Of a DNA stretch of 64,000 nucleotides, positions 43,237 to 51,392 are shown in pieces. The notes below the pieces were generated by a model. That model worked only from the letters and a program-made list of their open reading frames with translations, made no database searches and was not told the origin of the DNA. Each line of letters begins with the position of its first letter. Position 1 is the first letter of the stretch. The translations under genes were made by a program, and so were the position numbers. Source of the stretch: Neobacillus bataviensis (GTDB taxonomy: Bacteria; Bacillota; Bacilli; Bacillales_B; DSM-18226); assembly GCF_019969725.1 (NCBI RefSeq), contig NZ_JAHXYW010000006.1, forward strand, positions 62,001 through 126,000, read 5' to 3'.

Positions 43237-43953
43237 TTAAGGTGTTATTCTTAAATACGCTAATAAATCCTCAACTCCATAATAAAAAATCAGTTGTCTA
43301 AAGGCTTGGAGCGAGATGTCTAGGATGTTATCTGTGTCATTCTGACACTCAAAGCGGAAGGCGGCAATTTGCACCATATGCCAATATTCTTCAATGGTTT
43401 TGGCTTCGGAGAAAAAGCATTTTACCAGCTGGACAAAAGGCTGCGGGACTCGATTGCCGACAAAATTGTGATCCAATTGTTCAGACGTTTCGTTACGTTT
43501 ATTTATCTTTTGATCTTTTTCAGTTTTTAAAAGATTACTAGTTTTAATAGGGTGGTTCATTTTTTCCACTTTGGGTGGTTCAATGGTTGGAAAACGATTA
43601 AACTGATATAGGTTGCTGGACTGCGAGCCGTTTTTCCTTTCTGTTTCAAAGACCGTGATGATTCCCAATTCCTTTGCCTTCAGAATCATTCGTTTAAAAG
43701 TAGACCTTGAGATGCCGTTCTCCTGGTATTGCTCGTGAATGGATTTTAAAATGGTCCCGATCTTGGCATAGCAGACTCCAGGGATCTTGGCTGCAAAGCG
43801 CACGAGCCTTTTTAATCCGATTATTTCTCCTTTTGTAAACTCATGCTTATGTTCCAGTAACCACATCTCGATATGATCATTGAATTCCTGAAGGGAACTG
43901 AATTGTGAGAACTGCTGAAATCCTTCCGTATTGCCTGATTTAATGCCTGCCAT
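43237..43953 (-). pseudogene. 3'-truncated second copy of the duplicated HTH gene
   Basis: 238 codons, of which about the first 220 are nearly identical to the protein at 20012-20851 (MAGIKSGNTEGFQQFSQFSS through DISLQAFRQLI). At 43288 the homology stops and foreign sequence supplies FYYGVEDLLAYLRITP and a stop, so the last 60 residues are missing. The start site and upstream hairpin are conserved. The HTH region is intact and the product may still bind DNA, but the helical C-terminal end is lost. Confidence 0.8.
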
Positions 43954-44185
43954 TTAGGACACCCTTTCATCGCTTTTCTGCACTCTACGATATCGGGTTT
44001 GGCTGAGTAAATCGAATTCGCATTTTTCATTTTTCGAGCCCATTTTCGTACGAAACGTCAAAAAAAGCCTTCAAAAAGTCATTTTTGAAGGTTTTTTTTG
44101 CAATTTCGAGCGTTTTTGGCATTATTTTTAAAATCTAACGAGTTTTTTTATTTGGAGCATTGCAAATTTAAGATTATAACTGCTT
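43288..44185. repeat. Right copy of the 0.9-kb direct repeat flanking the defence island
   Basis: It matches 20186-21085 in the same orientation, with scattered point differences. It includes the HTH gene start, the ATCGGGTTTGGCTGAGTAAA leader and the AAAAAAGCCTTCAAAAAGTC hairpin (44058-44100). The left edge at 43288 is sharp. Confidence 0.85.
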
Positions 44186-44257
44186 GAGCAAATTTTAAGT
44201 TATCTATTTGATTTACTTACGAATAATCCTTTCTTTTATTCCGCAAAAAGGCCTAAT

Positions 44258-44295
44258 TCAAAAAGGACACCTTCTACTTCAAGAAGTGTGCCCTA
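44258..44295 (-). terminator. Terminator of the GbsR-like gene
   Basis: On the minus strand GGGCACACTTCTT / AAGAAGGTGTCC-like arms form a stem with a short loop and a TTTTT tail, 30 bases past the stop. Confidence 0.8.
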
Positions 44296-44324
44296 TCGTA
44301 TTGCAGAAGTTTCTCTACTTTCCC

Positions 44325-44891
44325 TTATTTCTTTGAATTTAAATTGTCCACAGGTAAAAAGTCAAAAATTGCACCGGACTCCATTGAATCCACCAGTTGT
44401 TGGAGCCAGTAACAGTATTTCTTATATTCCTCTAATTGTTGCAAGTCAAGCCTAGCTCTCTCTTTTAACCTTTCTTCGGTTTTTTCATCTTCCATTACTG
44501 CTTGAAGTCGATGTTCTGCTTGTTCAATGGCGGAAAGGTTCAACTCAGCCTCTCTTTTCCATTTGCTTCCGAAAAATTGGCTAAAATAATTAAAGAAGTT
44601 TTTCTCAGCTACAAAATGGTCCTTCCTAGATCCTTTTTGCCATATCTTCTGAACGATGTTGATATCCTGTAATTGGCGGACCGCTGTGCTCATACTAGGT
44701 TTGCTCATACCGACTTCGTCTTTCATATCATCAAGAGTCATCGAATGCTGTTTAAAGTACATAATGGCATAGAGTCGGCCAATTGACGGGGTGATACCGT
44801 ACAAATCCATTGTTTCGGCAATGGCTTGAATGACTATTTCCTCGGCTTGGTTGATTTCTGATTCAGCAGACGATTGTTTATCTTTGTCCAT
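44325..44891 (-). CDS. GbsR/MarR-type transcriptional regulator
   Basis: 188 residues; the ATG at 44891 follows AAGGGGGGT, better than an upstream TTG. The order is an N-terminal helix, AIAETMDLYGITPSIGRLYA, the winged helix MTLDDMKDEVGMSKPSMSTA and VRQLQDINIVQKIWQKGSRK, and a long C-terminal helix pair (ERARLDLQQLEEYKKYCYWL). This is the GbsR/OpcR/CudC family, repressors of glycine-betaine and choline uptake and synthesis genes. No such target genes are in the window, so its target is unknown. It has its own terminator. Confidence 0.88.
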   Translation of the reverse strand: MDKDKQSSAESEINQAEEIVIQAIAETMDLYGITPSIGRLYAIMYFKQHSMTLDDMKDEVGMSKPSMSTAVRQLQDINIVQKIWQKGSRKDHFVAEKNFFNYFSQFFGSKWKREAELNLSAIEQAEHRLQAVMEDEKTEERLKERARLDLQQLEEYKKYCYWLQQLVDSMESGAIFDFLPVDNLNSKK

Positions 44892-45039
44892 GGGCAACCC
44901 CCCTTTAAATTATTTCATAGGTTAGGACGTTCACGGCTTTAGGACTAGATTCCGGTCGCTATTTAAGTCCTATACACGATTGTCCAACCACGATTACCTA
45001 AATCATAACCTATATAAATTAGGCAAACCAGAAATAACT

Positions 45040-45112
45040 CACATTCATAAGAGAAACCTTTTAACAGTAGGGTTCTGGGTATATTTAATTAATTGTTTGA
45101 TTAATTTTGTTT
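45040..45112. repeat. Right half of the MITE-like repeat at the vanZ 3' end
   Basis: AAACCTTTTAACAGTAGGGT, then TTCTGGGTATATTTAATTAA and TTGTTTGATTAATTTTG match the right half of copies at 12641 and 18221. It supplies the last codons and stop of the VanZ-like gene on the minus strand. Confidence 0.65.
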
Positions 45113-45597
45113 GGAGGGTACTTTGTAGAATATTGCTTGATAGCACAATAGCCAAGCAAGCCTCCAGAGGTGTTTAGTATTAAATCATCCACATCAAAAA
45201 TTCCGATAGAAAAAACAACCTGTAGGCATTCCAAGCATAAACTTAAACTCAAAGATCGAGCTAATACGCCTATGAATGACATTCCTTTATTTTTAGACAA
45301 TAATACAAGAAACATTCCAAATGGTATGAACAATACGATATTCCCAACCAAATTACTTAAATCATGCCACGATAGACTTTGTATATTAATCAACATTGTT
45401 TTAAACGGGATAAAATTACCGCTTTGCAATTGGTACATGAGATTATCAGGGTTCCCAAGATTCCTCTGAAGTTGATGCGAGAGAAAGGTCATATCTCTCC
45501 AGCGGAACTTAAATAGAATGATTCTAAGTAATGCGTACATATAAAAGACAAATAGTGCTAGTACAATAATGCTGTTCAATAATTTCGTTTTTTTCAT
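45085..45597 (-). CDS. vanZ: VanZ-family membrane protein
   Basis: 170 residues. Hydrophobic segments appear around residues 8-27, 80-100 and 105-125. Family motifs are NFIPFKTML, LVGNIVLFIPFGMFLVLL and the Asp pair in GIFDVDDLILNTSGGLLGY, which is the classic VanZ-like end (D-v-DDlilNt-Gg-lGy). Family members give low-level teicoplanin resistance or act in envelope stress. The last residues (PPNKINQTIN) are encoded by a MITE-like repeat, so the true C-terminus may have been altered. The start overlaps the VanY stop by four bases. Confidence 0.88.
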   Translation of the reverse strand: MKKTKLLNSIIVLALFVFYMYALLRIILFKFRWRDMTFLSHQLQRNLGNPDNLMYQLQSGNFIPFKTMLINIQSLSWHDLSNLVGNIVLFIPFGMFLVLLSKNKGMSFIGVLARSLSLSLCLECLQVVFSIGIFDVDDLILNTSGGLLGYCAIKQYSTKYPPNKINQTIN

Positions 45598-46514
45598 TCC
45601 GCCGTCCTTGCCTCCTTGAGATTAGTATGTGTTGTTCTGGGAAACACTGTCACAATTACACCATCCATATTGTTGCCTGATATCTCCCAATGAAGATTGG
45701 AAGGCACATGAATGGTCGTATCTTTGGTTACAGGGTAATAAGAGATCTCATATTTTTCCCCATTTATAGTAGTTGTAATGGACTTTTGCTCTTTTAGGAA
45801 ATCCAAATATTCTTCTAAAGAAAAATTCTTTTCCTCCATAATCGCACTGTGCGGCAATCCAACATAGCGAATATGCCAAGGTTCATACTGAATACCTGTG
45901 ATTGCCGTTTTGTCCTTTGGATAACGTAAAATGAACCCGAATTTCCAGGCGTTTTCTTCTATCCACTTTCCTTCTGGTGCATCAGCCATCTTCATTTGAG
46001 TAGATCCTACATCAAGCGATAAGCCCAGATTGTGTTCGCTATAGCCAGGCGGCAAGGCATAGGCAGAGCCCATATCTTGATAAAGTACACTTTGCTGATT
46101 AAAGTCTCGAAAGCCGCTTGTGATGGCGAAATTTTGAAGGCCATCTTTTTCTGCAGCAGCAACCATCTCTGAGAATTTATGGGCAATATCCTCTGATAAA
46201 TAAATGTCACTGCCCAACAACACGTAGCCTTGTGCCAATTCATAGTTTGCAGATAAATTGACAATATCCGATTTAATACTCTCTTGGTGAACAGGATATT
46301 CACTGTTGACTAAAAGCAGATCTCCTTGATAGATTTGGTCTTCTGTAACTTTAATTTTTTGAGTATTTCCAGAAATTCTTCCACCTTCTGCTATATCAAT
46401 TTCAGATTGATCATAGTTTTGTATTTTTACATTTGATTCAGAAAAAGGTTCCATATTTACGAAAATTAACCCTAGGCACAATAATAATATTAATAAAAAG
46501 CCCCACTTCTTCAT
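45594..46514 (-). CDS. vanY: VanY-like D-alanyl-D-alanine carboxypeptidase
   Basis: 306 residues with one N-terminal membrane anchor (WGFLLILLLCLGLIFVNME) and a long extracytoplasmic region. The peptidase M15B domain shows FAITSGFRDFNQQSVLY, SEHNLGLSLDVG (zinc ligands H and D) and PWHIRYVG (third ligand H). VanY cuts the terminal D-Ala from peptidoglycan pentapeptides. The order vanR-vanS-vanY-vanZ on one strand implies control by the two-component pair. A C-terminal strand-rich part of about 70 residues follows the catalytic domain. Confidence 0.9.
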   Translation of the reverse strand: MKKWGFLLILLLCLGLIFVNMEPFSESNVKIQNYDQSEIDIAEGGRISGNTQKIKVTEDQIYQGDLLLVNSEYPVHQESIKSDIVNLSANYELAQGYVLLGSDIYLSEDIAHKFSEMVAAAEKDGLQNFAITSGFRDFNQQSVLYQDMGSAYALPPGYSEHNLGLSLDVGSTQMKMADAPEGKWIEENAWKFGFILRYPKDKTAITGIQYEPWHIRYVGLPHSAIMEEKNFSLEEYLDFLKEQKSITTTINGEKYEISYYPVTKDTTIHVPSNLHWEISGNNMDGVIVTVFPRTTHTNLKEARTAE

Positions 46515-46608
46515 TTATCAGTTTCCTCCTAAATCTTATATGCTTATAAGTGTAGGGAAAACTATTTAAATAAAGAGCGGGGTAAATTTTAAATTTTTCT
46601 TAAATCCT

Positions 46609-47730
46609 TTACTCGGATTTTAAAGTTGATCTTTTTTCACTATCCTGGGGTAGGCGCACTTCAAAAATGGTACGTATTATACTACTTTCGGCAGTAATGG
46701 TTCCATCATGCTGTTCCACAATATTCTTGGCAATGAACAAGCCAATCCCGGTACCGCCTCCTTGATGAGTTCGTGCTTTGTCACCGGTATAAAACATATC
46801 AAAGAGATGGGGAAGCTCATTCTGAGGAATGGGATCTCCATAATTCACAATCTGAACAACCACTTCCCCAGAATCAATAAAGCCGTTAATATCCACAAAC
46901 AGGCCATCGTTACCATAGCGATTCGAATTGGTAAGAAGATTTTCAAACACACGTGCTAATAGCTCTCCATCACCCAAAATAGGTAAATTTGGAGTCACAT
47001 TCATTCTAGCGATCAAAGCATTCTTCTCGAATACAGGATACAATTCTTCCTTTAATTGATGAAGGAGGTCACTTAAATTTATATGATTTTTTTTAATTGG
47101 CAATATGCCATAGTTCATTCGCGTTATTTCGAATAATTCATCAATAAGTCTTTCTAAACGCTGAGATTTGGTAAAGGCAATTGTTAGAAAATGTCTGACT
47201 TGTTCTTTAGTCAAGCTCTGATCCTTAAGGATCAAATCCAAATATCCTAAAACAGAGGTAAGCGGTGTCCGCAAATCATGAGCTAAATTTACGACCAATT
47301 GATCCTTGCTGCTTTCCGAAAAATCTCCTCTTGCTATAGCTTCTTTTAATTTTTCACTAGCCTGATTAATATCTAGAGCAATATTTTCAAATTCATCATT
47401 TGATTTTATTTGAACTCGATAGGAGAAATCCCCATGAGCAAGATAACGAATACCTGTGGAAATCTCCTTGAAATACATCGAATAACGCTTGGTAAGTAAA
47501 TAAAAAAACAAGAAAGAAAGTGGAATAAATATCAGTAAAAAGAAATTAATATCGCCAATTTGTTTCAAAATTTGACGATAAAAAAACAGTGTTTCACCGA
47601 ATTGGACTTTTGTATGATAATAAAATTGGAGTCCCTTAAAGATTAAATAGGTTATGATTCCAGACAGCAACATACTTAAACCAAATAATAGCACCATCTT
47701 TGAACGAAAGCTGTATACCATTTTAACCAT
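46609..47730 (-). CDS. vanS: VanS-like sensor histidine kinase
   Basis: 373 residues from the ATG at 47730, which overlaps the regulator's last codons; a longer frame starts inside that gene. Two membrane helices (about 10-35 and 60-85), a HAMP-like linker, the DHp H-box LVVNLAHDLRTPLTSVLGYL, and ATP-binding N (LLTNSNRYG), D-x-G (NYGDPIPQNELPHLFDMFY) and G (GGGTGIGLFIAKNIVEQHDG) boxes are all present. It phosphorylates the adjacent VanR-like regulator. A stimulus such as cell-wall stress is plausible. Its extracellular loop is short. Confidence 0.92.
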   Translation of the reverse strand: MVKMVYSFRSKMVLLFGLSMLLSGIITYLIFKGLQFYYHTKVQFGETLFFYRQILKQIGDINFFLLIFIPLSFLFFYLLTKRYSMYFKEISTGIRYLAHGDFSYRVQIKSNDEFENIALDINQASEKLKEAIARGDFSESSKDQLVVNLAHDLRTPLTSVLGYLDLILKDQSLTKEQVRHFLTIAFTKSQRLERLIDELFEITRMNYGILPIKKNHINLSDLLHQLKEELYPVFEKNALIARMNVTPNLPILGDGELLARVFENLLTNSNRYGNDGLFVDINGFIDSGEVVVQIVNYGDPIPQNELPHLFDMFYTGDKARTHQGGGTGIGLFIAKNIVEQHDGTITAESSIIRTIFEVRLPQDSEKRSTLKSE

Positions 47731-48418
47731 TGAAAGAATACCCAACTCCCCACACGGTTTTAATCCATTTGTGGTTCTGTTTGCTTTTTTCAAGTTTTTT
47801 CCTTAACGTTCGAATATGAACCATGACAGTATTGCCACTTTCAAAGTATGCTTCTCCCCACACTTGTTGAAAAATATTTTCCACACTATAAACCTTCTTT
47901 GGATGATTCGCAAGTAAATACAAAATGTCAAACTCTTTCGGCGTAAGCTCGATGCTTTCACCATATAGGGTTACTGTGCGCTGATCAGGAGTAATCACTA
48001 ACCCGCCATATTCCAAGGGGGTTTTATTATCTGCTTTAGGCTGATTTAGCTTCATAAAACGCCGGAGCTGCGCATTTACCCGAGCAACCAATTCTATCGG
48101 GGTGAAGGGTTTAGTCACATAATCATCTGCACCAATTACCAGGCCCTGAACTTTATCGAAATCAGATGTTTTGGCACTCAAAAAGATGATTGGCATATTA
48201 TGCTGTTCTCGGATGCGGCGGGTGACTTCATATCCATCCATTTTCGGCATCATTATATCCAATATCAGCAAATCAATCGATTGAGTCTCGACAACACGAA
48301 CAGCCTCTTGTCCATCCGATGCTTTAATCACATGGTATCCTTCTTTTTCTAAATGGATGGCAATCAGATCAGCAATTTCCTCCTCATCATCAGCTATTAA
48401 AATTGATAAACGTTGCAT
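47723..48418 (-). CDS. vanR: VanR-like OmpR-family response regulator
   Basis: 231 residues from the ATG at 48418, eight bases after AGGAG; a GTG nine bases earlier has no site. The receiver domain has the acidic pair in IADDEEE, the phospho-Asp in LLILDIMMPKMDGYEV, the Ser of FLSAKTS and the Lys of VTKPFTPIEL. The winged helix has LTPKEFDILYLLANHPKKVY and HIRTLRKKLEKS. It is the first gene of the vanRSYZ-like unit. Confidence 0.93.
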   Translation of the reverse strand: MQRLSILIADDEEEIADLIAIHLEKEGYHVIKASDGQEAVRVVETQSIDLLILDIMMPKMDGYEVTRRIREQHNMPIIFLSAKTSDFDKVQGLVIGADDYVTKPFTPIELVARVNAQLRRFMKLNQPKADNKTPLEYGGLVITPDQRTVTLYGESIELTPKEFDILYLLANHPKKVYSVENIFQQVWGEAYFESGNTVMVHIRTLRKKLEKSKQNHKWIKTVWGVGYSFNG

Positions 48419-48841
48419 TAATTTCACTCCTATGTAAAGTGATATTCACTAAATATCCATCAAGCCTTCCACTAAAAGTATTGTTTATTTACTCATGAGA
48501 AAACCTGCAATCGTCAAAAAACTTATACCTTCAAGTGTGATAGTTTAAATGAAATTTCTAAAAAAAATAGTGGGGGAATTCTTAACTTTTTCTTAAGATA
48601 CTATTATATTGTGCATTAAATACATTTTAAGATTTATTCTTCTTCCACAATACCAGAGACCAAGAGAACCGTTGACACTTACCTTGAAAAAAATAAAAAA
48701 TAAATTGGGAAAAGACAATTAAAGGGCCTGAATGGGTCCTTTTTGTTTTGGACAGGACATATATTAATTCTAATTGTTGTTTTGGGATTACATGCAGCCT
48801 ATACCAACCGTTTGTTAGAATTTAATATATTAATCTAGGGA
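48419..48841. other. Divergent intergenic region between vanR and pap2
   Basis: About 420 bases. GACCAAGAGAACCGTTGACA at 48658 is half of a GGACGGTTCT-type repeat. A weak T-tailed hairpin (AAAGGGCC / GGTCCTTTTT) is at 48720-48748. It should carry the vanR-like promoter but no clear dyad was identified. Confidence 0.4.
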
Positions 48842-49501
48842 GTGCTGAAGGTATTGTTCGGTTCAACTTTAAAGAAGCTGAGTTGTATTTGTTTTTTATG
48901 TCTTTGTTTATTTTTTTTGCTTGCCTGGTGGGTGAAAAAGGGCCTCGGCTTATTGGCATTCTTTGATGGAAAGATGGATGGATTTATTAGAGGATTTCAT
49001 GACGAACGATTAATATCAATAGCAAAAGTTATTTCTCATTTAGGTGGTTATCGTTTCTGTTTGATGTTGACTATAATCTTGGCTCTGGTTCTGGTATTAA
49101 ACCGTTATTTTTTGACGTCCTTTGTTTTATTCTCAGCGTTTATAGGAACGAGGTTTCTTAGAAACTTTTTTAAGGATGTTATTGAGAGACCACGTCCTGA
49201 ATTTAACTTAATTAAAAATCACGGGAAATCGTTCCCGAGTGGACATATACTTTATGCTTCTATGTTTTATGGTTTAGTTTTAGGTGTTATTTGGTATGTG
49301 TTAATGAAAAACCGCAATAAGGGCATGGCTTGGTTTGTATGCTTGTTGTTTGTTATAATCCTTAGTTTAGTAGGGGCTAGTCGAGTTTATTTAGGTGCCC
49401 ATTATACAAGTGATATTTTGGGTGGTTTTTTTCTAGGGATAGCATGTCTAACGTTTACATTTATGGTTTTAATACAAATTTGGAAAAAAGGATGGCAATA
49501 A
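48842..49501 (+). CDS. PAP2-family membrane phosphatase
   Basis: 219 residues with about five membrane helices. The phosphatase motifs are KDVIERPRPE (KxxxxxxRP), SFPSGHILYASMF (PSGH) and SRVYLGAHYTSDILGG (SRxxxxxHxxxD). Such enzymes dephosphorylate phosphatidylglycerol phosphate, undecaprenyl pyrophosphate or similar lipids on the outer face of the membrane. A GTG at 48842 is used with a weak upstream site, so the exact start is uncertain. It is close to the vanRSYZ-like genes but points the other way. A hairpin repeat follows. Confidence 0.9.
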   Translation: MLKVLFGSTLKKLSCICFLCLCLFFLLAWWVKKGLGLLAFFDGKMDGFIRGFHDERLISIAKVISHLGGYRFCLMLTIILALVLVLNRYFLTSFVLFSAFIGTRFLRNFFKDVIERPRPEFNLIKNHGKSFPSGHILYASMFYGLVLGVIWYVLMKNRNKGMAWFVCLLFVIILSLVGASRVYLGAHYTSDILGGFFLGIACLTFTFMVLIQIWKKGWQ

Positions 49502-49517
49502 TTCCGTTTTAGGAAGA

Positions 49518-49570
49518 CCATGGGGACGGTTCTTCTGGCTTTTTTGAGCCATTAGAACCGTCCCCGTGGT
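49518..49570. repeat. GGGGACGGTTCT hairpin repeat between convergent genes
   Basis: ACCATGGGGACGGTTCTTCT and AGAACCGTCCCCGTGGT pair with a central loop rich in T. The stem is nearly perfect, and it may serve as a terminator for both flanking genes. Relatives are at 17707 and 60291. Confidence 0.7.
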
Positions 49571-49581
49571 GTTGTGGTGCT

Positions 49582-50406
49582 CTATTTAACTGCGCCTGCT
49601 GTGAGTCCCTCCATGAACTGCCTCGAAGCGAAGAAGAACAGGAGTATCATCGGCAGAGACGACAGGGTTAGTCCGGCAAACAAGGTGCTCCAGTCTGCAG
49701 AATGTTCTCCAAATAAGGATAACATGCCAATCGGAATGGTTTTCTTGGCATCATCGGTGATGAAGATGAGCGGGAAGAAAAAATCATTCCAGGCGCCGAT
49801 AAAGTTTACGATCATCACGGTACCCAAGACAGGACGCATTAATGGAAAAATGATACTTCGGAGAATCCTAAAATCACCGGCACCGTCGATACGCGCGGCT
49901 TCTTCGAGCTCATGCGGCAGCGTTTTAAAGAAACTCGTTAATATCAGAACGGCAAGGGGCAGCCCAGTGGCCGTGTACATACAAATCAACGACAGCAAAT
50001 TGTTAGTCAATCCTAAGTTTTTCATTAACATGTACAATGGGACAATCCCAAGCTTGATGGGAATCATCATCCCGAGCAGGAAGAAGAACAAAAGTCCTCC
50101 GTTCCACCTGAAGGAGAAGCGCGCAATATAAAAAGATGCCATTGAACCGAATAGAATTACGAGCAGCACGCTTACCACACTCACGATAATGCTGTTCGTA
50201 AAATAGGATCCGAATGGGACTTGGTCCAATAATTTCTTATAAGTATCCAAACTCCATGCTGACGGCATTGCAAATGGATTCTTGAAGATTTCAATGGTTG
50301 TCTTGAACGAACTTAAGAACATTAACAACAACGGGTACAGGGCCAGTAAGGCAAAGATGACTGCGGCCAAGTACCATACTATACGAGATGACCATGATGA
50401 TTTCAC
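49582..50406 (-). CDS. Carbohydrate ABC transporter permease (MalG-type)
   Basis: 274 residues, GTG start seven bases after TAGGAGGGG. Six membrane helices and the EAA loop LPHELEEAARIDGAGDFRIL, followed by IIFPLMRPVLGT, define a binding-protein-dependent sugar permease of the MalG class. It is the last gene of the murQ-linked transport unit. No ATPase gene is in the unit, so a shared MsmX-like ATPase must energise it. Substrate is inferred to be a cell-wall sugar, from the neighbouring murQ. Confidence 0.9.
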   Translation of the reverse strand: MKSSWSSRIVWYLAAVIFALLALYPLLLMFLSSFKTTIEIFKNPFAMPSAWSLDTYKKLLDQVPFGSYFTNSIIVSVVSVLLVILFGSMASFYIARFSFRWNGGLLFFFLLGMMIPIKLGIVPLYMLMKNLGLTNNLLSLICMYTATGLPLAVLILTSFFKTLPHELEEAARIDGAGDFRILRSIIFPLMRPVLGTVMIVNFIGAWNDFFFPLIFITDDAKKTIPIGMLSLFGEHSADWSTLFAGLTLSSLPMILLFFFASRQFMEGLTAGAVK

Positions 50407-50417
50407 TGTAACCCCTC

Positions 50418-51383
50418 CTACTGTTCCACTTCAAAGCGACGCATAAACCTCATTATTATCGCTGTAATAAGCGCAATCATCGCAAACAGAACCACCGCCA
50501 ATGCTGATCCAAGACCCAGCGCGGAGCTGTCCGCACCAGAACCGCTGCCAAAAGCCAAACGGTAAAAATAAACAGCCAGTGTATCTGTCGAATAGTACGG
50601 TTCACCCATCGATCCTTGCATTGCATACACAAGCTCAAACGCTTCAAACGATTGAATGAATGTCAGGACGGTCATGATGGTGATGCTCGGCATGACCAAT
50701 GGTATAATAATTTTTCGTAATAAGGTCCATCCTGTCGCGCCATCTAATGTTGCGGCCTCCACCAGTTCCGCTTGGATATTTTGTAAACCTGCCAAGAATA
50801 TCAACGTTGCGAACCCGATGCCGAACCAGCAGTTCACTAAAATGATCGTGATTAGAGCGGTTTCTGGTTCACCAAGCCAGGCATGCTTCCAGGATGAAAG
50901 CCCAACCAAATCCAAAAATTTGTTTAGTGTCCCGAAGTTTGGATTTAATATGAGTTTCCATAAGAAACCAACGACGATCACCGATAACAGACGTGGTAAG
51001 AAAAACGCAATTTTGAAGAATCCCGTTCCTCGAATCCGTTTATATAACGCGTAGGCAAGCAGAAACGCGATGCCGTTTTGGACAACCATTTCAATACCGA
51101 AGTACAAAAGATTGTGCTGTAAAGCATTCCAGAACAAACCGCTGAATGGCTCTGTTACAAATAATCTACGGAAGTTTTCAAGCCCGATAAATGCGCCTTT
51201 TGAAAATCCTTTCCAGGAAAAGAAGCTGTAACTGAACGCCGCAAACAGCGGGTATACCACAAACACACTATATACAAGTAATGCAGGAAGAGGGAACAGG
51301 TGAAGGATCCACCTGTTCCCTCTTTTTTTCTTAGCAGAAAAGACGGTTTTCGTCTTAATTGTTAATTTTCCGGGGCTCGTCAT
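50418..51383 (-). CDS. Carbohydrate ABC transporter permease (MalF-type)
   Basis: 321 residues from the ATG at 51383 with AGGTG upstream; a GTG at 51392 is too close to it. Six helices and the EAA loop AELVEAATLDGATGWTLLRK are visible, with a basic N-terminus (KTVFSAKKKRGNRW). It forms the heterodimeric channel with the MalG-type protein. Gaps of 9 and 11 bases to its neighbours indicate one operon. Confidence 0.9.
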   Translation of the reverse strand: MTSPGKLTIKTKTVFSAKKKRGNRWILHLFPLPALLVYSVFVVYPLFAAFSYSFFSWKGFSKGAFIGLENFRRLFVTEPFSGLFWNALQHNLLYFGIEMVVQNGIAFLLAYALYKRIRGTGFFKIAFFLPRLLSVIVVGFLWKLILNPNFGTLNKFLDLVGLSSWKHAWLGEPETALITIILVNCWFGIGFATLIFLAGLQNIQAELVEAATLDGATGWTLLRKIIIPLVMPSITIMTVLTFIQSFEAFELVYAMQGSMGEPYYSTDTLAVYFYRLAFGSGSGADSSALGLGSALAVVLFAMIALITAIIMRFMRRFEVEQ

Positions 51384-51392
51384 CGAGTTCAC

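Noticed and set aside
20012..44185. The island as a prophage or integrative element
   Set aside because: No integrase, capsid, terminase or relaxase gene and no tRNA attachment site were seen; direct repeats of an HTH gene fit homologous exchange better.
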